DNA from: an uncultured Elusimicrobiales bacterium
Lineage (GTDB): Bacteria > Elusimicrobiota > Elusimicrobia > Elusimicrobiales > Elusimicrobiaceae
Reading direction: 5' to 3'
Length of the DNA: 22,658 nt
NCBI GenBank assembly: GCA_934667625.1
Contig: CAKUMH010000013.1
Location: 1 to 22,658 of the forward strand
The first letter of the stretch is position 1, and every line of letters starts with the position of its first letter. The position numbers and the translations under genes were made by a program. The notes under the pieces were generated by a model. The model was not told where the DNA came from. It worked only from the letters and a program-made list of their open reading frames with translations, and did no database searches. Of the stretch, positions 6,080 through 11,843 are shown piece after piece.

Positions 6080-7192
6080 ATGCCCACAAAAATGAAAGAA
6101 GATTATTATCAAATCCTCGGGATTGAGCGCACAGCCACCGAGGTGGAAATCAAGTCTGCGTTCCGGCGCCAGGCGATGAAATATCACCCGGACAGAAACC
6201 CCGGCAACAAAGAAGCCGAGGAACAATTTAAAAAAGTAAACGAAGCATTCTCTATCTTGTCCGACCCGCAAAAAAAGCAAATGTACGACCAATACGGCCA
6301 CGAAGGCGTATCGGGTGCGGGCGGTTTTGGCGGCTTCAACGCCGGGGGCTTTGGGGATATCAACGATATTTTCGGCTCTGTATTTGGCGATATGTTCGGC
6401 GGGGCGTTTGGCGGCGGGCGCCGCGGCGCACCGCGTGCCCAGCGGGGGGAAGATTTAAAGCTGGACGTTACCCTTACGCTAGAAGAAGCTTTTAGCGGCA
6501 AAGAAGTGCCGGTGGATTACACCCGGTTAGACAACTGCGCCGCGTGCGACGGCTCGGGCGCGGCCCCGGGGTCTGCCCGCAAAACTTGCCGCTCCTGCAA
6601 CGGGACGGGAACGGTTACTTATTCGCAGGGATTTTTTAGCATGCGCCAAGTTTGCCCCGATTGCGGCGGTAAAGGCACGGTGGTGGAAAAACCGTGTTCC
6701 TCCTGCCACGGAAGCGGCGCCAAACGGGTGAAAGAGAGCATTACAGTCAAAATTCCGTCCGGCGCGCGCAACGGCGTAACGCTGCGTGTTTCCAACGGGG
6801 GAGACATTGGCACCAATGGCGGCGGCTTTGGCGATTTGTATGTGGAAGTGCATGTAAAAGAACACAAACTTTTCAAACGCCAAGGGGATGATTTGCTTAT
6901 TGATGTACCGATTACGTACCCGCAGGCCGTTTTGGGCGGCAGTATTAAAGTGCCGACGATTGAGGGAAAAGAAATTGAGGTTACAATTCCCAAAGGCACA
7001 CAGTTTGGTTCTGTGATTAAAGTGCAGGGGAACGGGATGCCGCGCCTGGGGAAAAAGGGCTTTGGCGATTTGCTCGTCAATGTGAAAATTGAAGTGATTA
7101 AAAAGCCGACGGCCCGCCAAAAAGAACTGTTGGAGGAGCTTGCTAAGGAGACGGGCGGCAAAAAGAGCTTTTTAAAAGAGTTGTTTTCGTAA
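6080..7192 (+). CDS. dnaJ: Chaperone protein DnaJ
   Basis: The 370-aa protein has all type I DnaJ (Hsp40) parts. The J domain covers 1 to about 75 with HPD at 36-38. A Gly/Phe-rich linker spans about 78-115. Four zinc-finger repeats are CAACDGSG (153-160), CRSCNGTG (170-177), CPDCGGKG (192-199) and CSSCHGSG (206-213). The C-terminal substrate-binding domains follow. It stimulates DnaK ATPase and delivers unfolded substrates. ATG 6080 has a TAAGGA Shine-Dalgarno. dnaK and grpE are not adjacent. No CIRCE element is seen upstream; the gene is divergent from rplU and has its own terminator. Confidence 0.97.
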   Translation: MPTKMKEDYYQILGIERTATEVEIKSAFRRQAMKYHPDRNPGNKEAEEQFKKVNEAFSILSDPQKKQMYDQYGHEGVSGAGGFGGFNAGGFGDINDIFGSVFGDMFGGAFGGGRRGAPRAQRGEDLKLDVTLTLEEAFSGKEVPVDYTRLDNCAACDGSGAAPGSARKTCRSCNGTGTVTYSQGFFSMRQVCPDCGGKGTVVEKPCSSCHGSGAKRVKESITVKIPSGARNGVTLRVSNGGDIGTNGGGFGDLYVEVHVKEHKLFKRQGDDLLIDVPITYPQAVLGGSIKVPTIEGKEIEVTIPKGTQFGSVIKVQGNGMPRLGKKGFGDLLVNVKIEVIKKPTARQKELLEELAKETGGKKSFLKELFS

Positions 7193-7212
7193 GGTTTTTT
7201 GGTGTCAGGAAC

Positions 7213-7247
7213 AAAGCGGCCCGCCTAGAGAGACGGGCCGCTTTTTT
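7213..7247 (+). terminator. Intrinsic terminator after dnaJ
   Basis: AAAGCGGCCCG (7213-7223) pairs perfectly with CGGGCCGCTTT (7234-7244), followed by a T-run. It separates dnaJ from the pilin leader promoter. Confidence 0.93.
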
Positions 7248-7257
7248 GTGATAATAA

Positions 7258-7286
7258 CGGACAAAAGGACCCAAAGTTGTTATAAT
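7258..7286 (+). promoter_or_regulatory. Promoter of the structured pilin leader
   Basis: CGGACA (-35, 7258-7263), a 17-nt spacer, then a perfect TATAAT (7281-7286) preceded by TGT (extended -10). The predicted start is near 7293. It begins right after the dnaJ terminator, and I see no other promoter before the pilin ATG at 7583, so the pilin gene probably depends on it. Confidence 0.7.
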
Positions 7287-7292
7287 AATGTT

Positions 7293-7544
7293 GTTGCAAA
7301 GCGGGTTTAAAAGCCCGGTACAATTTAATTCTGTTTTTGGAACCGTATGTGGAATACGGTGCGCTTTTGAGAAATCAAAGGCATAGTTAGGATCCAAAAA
7401 CAGTCGTTTTAGGCACAACGTGCGCGAGCCGATCCCTTGCGTGCGCTGTGCCGAGTGCTTTCTGCCATATACTATATGGCAGAAGGCCACGGCTGTTATT
7501 ATTTGGGTTATCCTAACTAGCTCAAATATAACAGCCGTTTTTTT
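7293..7544 (+). ncRNA. Candidate structured cis-regulatory leader RNA (orphan riboswitch-like) upstream of pilin gene
   Basis: About 250 nt lie between a promoter and a terminator. By-eye stems: P1, 7331-7341 with 7393-7403 (11 perfect pairs). Inside P1 are P2, 7342-7348/7354-7360 (7 perfect), and P3, 7363-7370/7375-7382 with a GAAA tetraloop. P4 pairs 7412-7428 with 7436-7452 (16 pairs, one A-C mismatch). P5 pairs 7457-7470 with 7474-7487 (14 pairs). The terminator is 7489-7507/7521-7538. The terminator loop segment 7510-7519 can pair with 7384-7393 (10 perfect pairs), a possible pseudoknot. AACAGTCGT (7399-7407) nearly duplicates the terminator 3' arm AACAGCCGT and could pair with the 5' arm 7489-7497 (one G-U) as antiterminator, in competition with P1. 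I recognise no known class; a MITE-like origin of 7384-7519 is an alternative. Confidence 0.6.
7489..7544 (+). terminator. Leader terminator before the pilin gene
   Basis: ACGGCTGTTAT (7489-7499) pairs perfectly with ATAACAGCCGT (7528-7538). The stem continues with ATTTGGG/CTCAAAT (7501-7507/7521-7527) after one bulged T. The 13-nt loop is 7508-7520 and T-run is 7538-7544. It lies 38 nt before the pilin ATG, so read-through would control pilin expression. Confidence 0.8.
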
Positions 7545-7582
7545 ATGGGCATTTTTTCCAAAAACAGAACAAGGAGAAAATA

Positions 7583-8056
7583 ATGAAAGGTTTTACACTA
7601 ATTGAGCTTTTGGTAGTTGTATTGATTATTGGTATCTTGGCCGCAGTCGCCATGCCTCAATATCAAAAAGCAGTGGAGAAAGCCAAGGCAGCTGAGGCCA
7701 TGACCGTGCTCAATAAGGTTGTACAAAACACACAGATGTGCGCATTGAGTGGCACGGACAAAGAGGAGTGCGAGTATTTTGAAGGGTATCCTTGGGAGGA
7801 GACCGAAGCTTTTGAGGGGAAACAGGCTTATTTTACTAAAAATTTTAGTTATGGTTTAGTAAGTAACGATCCCTACTATGGAGTGGGGGCTGTTACTCCA
7901 GGGTTAATAGATGGGCGGGATGTAGAACCGAGAGCAATTCAATATTGGTTACTTGTGCAATGGTATCCAGATAGTAAGACTGAAAAAAACTGTGCTGGAT
8001 TTAATGACGCTGGAGAATCCTTCTGCAAAAATTTTGAGGCAAATGGCTTTGAATGA
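7583..8056 (+). CDS. Type IV pilin-like protein (prepilin, short leader)
   Basis: The 157-aa product starts MKG-FTLIELLVVVLIIGIL, a class III prepilin signal: cleavage by prepilin peptidase after Gly3, N-methylation of Phe, and Glu at mature position 5. The helix continues AMPQYQKAVEKAKAAEAM, as in Elusimicrobium-type pilins. The rest is a variable globular domain containing cysteines (NTQMCALSG, DKEECEYF, KNCAGF, ESFCKNF), possibly a disulfide-bonded D-loop. ATG 7583 has a strong AAGGAG Shine-Dalgarno. It is a single gene with no pil assembly genes nearby, preceded by the structured leader and followed by a terminator. Major pilin, minor pilin and pseudopilin cannot be told apart here. Confidence 0.9.
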   Translation: MKGFTLIELLVVVLIIGILAAVAMPQYQKAVEKAKAAEAMTVLNKVVQNTQMCALSGTDKEECEYFEGYPWEETEAFEGKQAYFTKNFSYGLVSNDPYYGVGAVTPGLIDGRDVEPRAIQYWLLVQWYPDSKTEKNCAGFNDAGESFCKNFEANGFE

Positions 8057-8057
8057 T

Positions 8058-8094
8058 AAAAAATCCCGAACTTCTTAAGGAGTTCGGGATTTTT
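8058..8094. terminator. Bidirectional terminator between pilin gene and mnmA
   Basis: ATCCCGAACT (8063-8072) pairs with AGTTCGGGAT (8081-8090), flanked by an A-run and a T-run. It serves the plus-strand pilin gene and the minus-strand mnmA gene (stop at 8112). Confidence 0.92.
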
Positions 8095-8111
8095 ACATGG
8101 GTTGTAAGCAA

Positions 8112-9191
8112 TTATCTGATCATTCCGCCGCCGAGGACGATGTCGCCGTCGTACAGCACGGCGGATTGCCCTGCGGTAACGGAGAGTTGTGGTTCGTCAA
8201 ATTCCGCTTCAAACGAACTGTTTTCCAGCAGGCGTACGGTAGCCTTGGCCGGAATGTGTAGGTTGCGGATTTTAATTTCGCACCGGAACTCTTGCGCGGG
8301 TGCTTCTCCCGCCACCCACGATACCTTATCTGCCGTTAGTTTTTGGGAGTATAAGGCCTCTTTCGGCCCGATAACCACTTGGTTTTTGGCCGCATCCAGC
8401 CGCACTACATACATCGGCGTTTTAAAACCGCTAATGCCCAGCCCTTTTCGTTTGCCAATGGTGTAGTGCCACAACCCTTCGTGGTGGGCGACCACCTTCC
8501 CGTCTAGCGTGACGATATCACCAGGCTTGCTGGGGAAGTTTAACAGGTCGTTGTAATCCCCGCAGTAAAAATCTTGGCTGTCTTCTTTGTCGGCCACTTC
8601 CAGCCCGGCTTGGCGCGCAATTTCGCGAATTTCCGGCTTGGTCATTTCTCCCAAAGGAAACAGCACGCGGGAAAGTTGGCGTTGGGTTAAGCGGTGCAAA
8701 AAGTAGCTTTGGTCGCGCGACAAATCTTTGGCTTTTTTAAGCAAATACTTGCCTGTTTTTTCGTCAAACTCCACGCGGGCATAGTGGCCGGTGGCAAATT
8801 TATCAAATTTAATGCCTTGCTTTTCGGCCGCGCTTGGCAGAACGCCGAATTTAATCAAGCTGTTGCACAGCACGCACGGATTGGGCGTACGTCCGCAGGA
8901 GTATTCCAGGCGGAAATTATCCAACACGGCGCGGCGGTACGGATCCCGGCAGTCCACTTTTACAAACTCAATGCCCAGGTGTTTGGCAATTTTTTCTACC
9001 TCTTCCAGATCTTCTTTTTCCGGTGCCAGGCAGGCGTTTTTGTGATACGGCCCTTGCGGAACGGGCAGGGAAGGATCCCATACAATCATCGTCGCGCCGA
9101 TGACGTGGTACCCCTGATTTTTTAGCATAACGGCCGAGGCGGCAGAATCTACCCCGCCGGAAAGACCGATGAGTATTGTCTCTTTTTCCAT
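8112..9191 (-). CDS. mnmA: tRNA-specific 2-thiouridylase MnmA
   Basis: The 359-aa protein has the PP-loop SGGVDS at residues 11-16 that binds ATP. Its two catalytic cysteines are Cys109 (in NPCVLCNSLIKF) and Cys210 (in DSQDFYCGDY). The C-terminal barrel includes GKRKGLGI. MnmA adenylates and thiolates U34 of tRNA-Lys, -Glu and -Gln. ATG 9191 is chosen over the in-frame TTG at 9194 because the Shine-Dalgarno GAGGG (9201-9197) is 5 nt from the ATG. It is a single-gene unit between terminators. A TATAAT-like -10 on the minus strand at 9252-9247 might drive it, but its -35 is weak. Confidence 0.96.
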   Translation of the reverse strand: MEKETILIGLSGGVDSAASAVMLKNQGYHVIGATMIVWDPSLPVPQGPYHKNACLAPEKEDLEEVEKIAKHLGIEFVKVDCRDPYRRAVLDNFRLEYSCGRTPNPCVLCNSLIKFGVLPSAAEKQGIKFDKFATGHYARVEFDEKTGKYLLKKAKDLSRDQSYFLHRLTQRQLSRVLFPLGEMTKPEIREIARQAGLEVADKEDSQDFYCGDYNDLLNFPSKPGDIVTLDGKVVAHHEGLWHYTIGKRKGLGISGFKTPMYVVRLDAAKNQVVIGPKEALYSQKLTADKVSWVAGEAPAQEFRCEIKIRNLHIPAKATVRLLENSSFEAEFDEPQLSVTAGQSAVLYDGDIVLGGGMIR

Positions 9192-9308
9192 CAATTCCCT
9201 CGTTGGTTAAAATTGTACTTTAGGTTGAAAGCCAAAAGGACACTATATTATAGTATTTCCTTTTGCATGGACGCCACTTGGGGCGGACGCTTGGGCGAAA
9301 GGCACCAA

Positions 9309-9338
9309 CAAAAAACCGGCCCTGTGCAAGCGGCCGGT
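9309..9338 (-). terminator. Intrinsic terminator of the glcDE-glcF-HD-GYP operon
   Basis: On the minus strand ACCGGCC (9338-9332) pairs with GGCCGGT (9321-9315), followed by a T-run. It starts 6 nt after the HD-GYP gene stop. Confidence 0.88.
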
Positions 9339-9343
9339 GGAGA

Positions 9344-10531
9344 TTAATTTTCTTCCGCAGAGGGCTGTTCTGCCGGGGAATGCTGTGGTTGGTTAACGGA
9401 CAGGTTGGCATATAGTTTGCGTACGGACGGATAAATCTTTTTAAACGCCGCCACAATGTGTGGATCAAACGATTTGCCGGATTCGCCCAAAATGTAGTTG
9501 TAGGCCTCGTCCGTCGGCCAGGCGCGTTTGTAGACGCGGCACACGCACAGCGCGTCAAACACGTCTGCCACGGTAACAATGCGGGCCTCTATGGGGATGT
9601 CCTCTCCCTTTAACCCCTTGGGATAGCCCGAACCATTCCATTTCTCGTGGTGGTAGCACGCCATTTTGTGTGCGATTTTAAGCACCTTAGAGTGTGCTCC
9701 CTCCAAAATGCGTCCGCCGTACACGGTGTGGGATTTCATGATTTCAAATTCATGCGGCGTTAGTTTGCCGGGTTTAAGCAAAATGTTGTCCGCCAGCGCC
9801 ACCTTGCCGATATCGTGCAGCGGACTGGCGTTTTTGATAAGTTCCGCATCTTTTTTGCTCATACCCAAGGCCAGGGCCAACAGGTACGAAATAATGCTGA
9901 TGTTCTTTAAGTGGGCGCGGGTGTCCTGCTGGTCGCGGTATTCAGCCGTGACGGCCAAGCGGTAAATGGTTTCTAACTGTGCGACGTGAACGTCCTGATA
10001 CAAACAAGCAATTTCAATGGCACTGCCGGCCAAAGTGGCGAGCAGCAACAAAATCCCCTCATCTTTTTTATCAAACGGAGAGCCGTCTGCTTTGTTGGCC
10101 ACTTGAAAAACACCCAGCACTTTGCCGGAATTGTTTTTCAGCGGGATAGCCAGCATGGAATGGGTGCGGAAATCCGTCACCATGTCTACATCCATGGAGA
10201 AGCGCGGGTCCTCGTAAGCGTTTGGCAGGTTAATGGTTTCGCCCGTGCGCGCTACCAGCGAAATGACTCCACTGCCCGAGAGAGGCACACGTATTTCCGT
10301 ATGTTCCAGCCCGCGGCCCTGCGCAATTTTGGACCACAGCTCATTCTTTTCTACATCTTTTAAGTAAATGGTACACCGGCCGACGTCCAGCATTTTGGTG
10401 ATTTGCTGTCCGATAATATCCAGCAGTTTGTCCAAGCGAAGCTCGCACGAGATGCGAGCACCGAACTCAACGAGCAAGTTCAGTTTTTCTTCGGCCGACA
10501 GTTTCCCGCTTTCGGGGCGGAGTGGAAACAT
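9344..10531 (-). CDS. GAF domain HD-GYP phosphodiesterase (probable c-di-GMP hydrolase)
   Basis: The 395-aa protein has an N-terminal GAF sensor domain (about residues 15-175) and a C-terminal HD-GYP domain (about 185-370). HD-GYP motifs are present: HDIGK (239-243), His268, HHEKWNGSGYP (294-304, containing the GYP triad) and VADVFDAL (321-328). In the early helix, the usual H-x3-R-type motif reads RAHLKN. The family hydrolyses cyclic di-GMP, sometimes other cyclic dinucleotides, using a metal centre. A low-complexity tail rich in Pro, Glu and Ser ends the protein. It starts 4 nt after glcF, so it is in the same operon; a link between glycolate/lactate oxidation and signalling is inference. 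It lacks a receiver domain or membrane segment. Confidence 0.92.
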   Translation of the reverse strand: MFPLRPESGKLSAEEKLNLLVEFGARISCELRLDKLLDIIGQQITKMLDVGRCTIYLKDVEKNELWSKIAQGRGLEHTEIRVPLSGSGVISLVARTGETINLPNAYEDPRFSMDVDMVTDFRTHSMLAIPLKNNSGKVLGVFQVANKADGSPFDKKDEGILLLLATLAGSAIEIACLYQDVHVAQLETIYRLAVTAEYRDQQDTRAHLKNISIISYLLALALGMSKKDAELIKNASPLHDIGKVALADNILLKPGKLTPHEFEIMKSHTVYGGRILEGAHSKVLKIAHKMACYHHEKWNGSGYPKGLKGEDIPIEARIVTVADVFDALCVCRVYKRAWPTDEAYNYILGESGKSFDPHIVAAFKKIYPSVRKLYANLSVNQPQHSPAEQPSAEEN

Positions 10532-10535
10532 AATT

Positions 10536-11843
10536 TCACCCGTATAGATTTGCGATGTGGTCCGCTTGGGCGTTTGGATAAAAACGCTTCAAATAATAAT
10601 TCAGTTCCAAGACGGACAGCCCTGACAATGTAAACACAGTCCCTGTCTGTGTTCGGGCGATGCTTTGCACGGCGTCCAAACAAACCCTTTTTGCTATTTC
10701 CGGCCGCACAAAACTGTAACCAAATGCGGGCACGCCCGCATCCCTATACAAACACTTTACTAAATTTTGTTTAAAAAGTGTTTTTAAAGTTTTTTCCGCT
10801 TGTTCAAATGGCGCTCCTTCTTGCACAAATAAAGCAGAACGGTCCAGGCGTACAGGGGTTGCAAAACGGGCTGTATGGAAAGCGTTTTTTCCATTTTTAG
10901 GTTTTGGAAAAAGATCGGTTACAAACCGTATCGCTTTGGAAAAGGCTTCTGCTTTTTTATGCCAATGCGGAAAATTTCCAAACAGTTGCGGGGCACGTTT
11001 TAAAAATAAAAATACGTCTACACTGTCCGTAAGCAAAGGCAGGTCCCCGTCGTGTTGCCAACGGGAAATTAATTTTTTGACAAGGTGCCGCGCTTGGCGG
11101 ATATCGCCGTAAACATATTCAAAAAGTCCGCTCGCGGTGTTTGTCCACAGTAAGCTGCGGTGTGTTTGATTAGCCAGTTGGAGTGTTTTTAGGGCTAACC
11201 CAGGCAACAAAAACTCGGCCTCTAAGGAAGGCAGATAAATAAGTGTGGGCTTTTGCGGCGTGGCAGAAATTTGTTGTTCCCGCAACAGTGCGAATAAAGC
11301 AGGGCTTCGGCGGGGCAGCATTTCCGCCGTGTGGCGCAGCCAAGCAAAACCCGGCACATGGGCGAAAAATTTTAACAGTTTGGCGCGGTGCAGAAGAAGC
11401 CCTATTCTAACTATTTTGCTAAACAAGGACGGGTGTGTGCCTCTGCACGACAGTGCTTTCTGCAAAGAGTGAGGCAAGACTCGGCTGCCCAATGTCCGGC
11501 GCAATTCCAGCATATGTTCCGCCGTTGGGATTTTGCCCGCACAGGCGCGGGTACACCGTCCGCATAAAAGGCAGGAATATGCTATTTCCTGGAGCAAAAG
11601 GGTGTTTTCTGCTGTTTTTATTTTTCCTTCTGCCAGCAGCCGGGCGGCCTGATTGCGTCCGCGCGGGGAGAATGATTCCTCTTGTGTCAGCAGATACGTG
11701 GGGCAGGCCTGTTGGCAGCTGCCACAGCGGGTGCAATAAGAAATGGAATCGTACACCGAGCGCACACCAAAGGGCGTTGCCAAGCGGGACAAATGGCGCT
11801 TGGGATGTTTGGGATCTAGTTGAAAAAAAGAAAAATCAAACAC
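10536..11843 (-). CDS. glcF: Glycolate/D-lactate oxidase iron-sulfur subunit (GlcF-like)
   Basis: The 435-aa protein has two clusters for 4Fe-4S centres near the N-terminus: CTRCGSCQQACP (Cys37, 40, 43, 47) and CLLCGRCTRACA (Cys91, 94, 97, 101). This is the layout of GlcF, LutA and GlpC type electron-transfer subunits. The C-terminal half lacks the usual paired-cysteine CCG motifs of these families, so it is a divergent or reduced version. GTG 11843 is the start, with GGAGG 5 nt upstream; it overlaps the glcDE stop by 8 nt. The HD-GYP gene follows after 4 nt. It probably passes electrons from the flavoprotein to quinone or another acceptor. Confidence 0.85.
   Translation of the reverse strand: MFDFSFFQLDPKHPKRHLSRLATPFGVRSVYDSISYCTRCGSCQQACPTYLLTQEESFSPRGRNQAARLLAEGKIKTAENTLLLQEIAYSCLLCGRCTRACAGKIPTAEHMLELRRTLGSRVLPHSLQKALSCRGTHPSLFSKIVRIGLLLHRAKLLKFFAHVPGFAWLRHTAEMLPRRSPALFALLREQQISATPQKPTLIYLPSLEAEFLLPGLALKTLQLANQTHRSLLWTNTASGLFEYVYGDIRQARHLVKKLISRWQHDGDLPLLTDSVDVFLFLKRAPQLFGNFPHWHKKAEAFSKAIRFVTDLFPKPKNGKNAFHTARFATPVRLDRSALFVQEGAPFEQAEKTLKTLFKQNLVKCLYRDAGVPAFGYSFVRPEIAKRVCLDAVQSIARTQTGTVFTLSGLSVLELNYYLKRFYPNAQADHIANLYG

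Noticed and set aside
5902..6087. N-terminal extension of rplU to 6087
   Set aside because: It crosses promoter-like sequences and overlaps dnaJ; L21 begins at MYAIIETGGKQ.
7338..7345. TGGAACCG in the leader resembling part of the T-box sequence
   Set aside because: The match to the 14-nt T-box is only partial. It lies about 150 nt before the terminator rather than in an antiterminator, and the following gene is a pilin, not a tRNA-ligase or amino acid gene.
7288..7386. Short ORF opening at ATG 7288 within the pilin leader (32 codons)
   Set aside because: The ATG lies one base after the TATAAT box and before the predicted transcript start, and there is no ribosome binding site. The frame runs through the nested stems; I regard it as accidental.
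7293..7544. Identification as tmRNA, RNase P RNA, retron ncRNA or c-di-GMP riboswitch
   Set aside because: No tRNA-like ends, no GAAAGTCC/ACAGAA-type P RNA core, no reverse transcriptase gene nearby, and no GEMM core sequence. The terminal position before a coding gene favours a leader.
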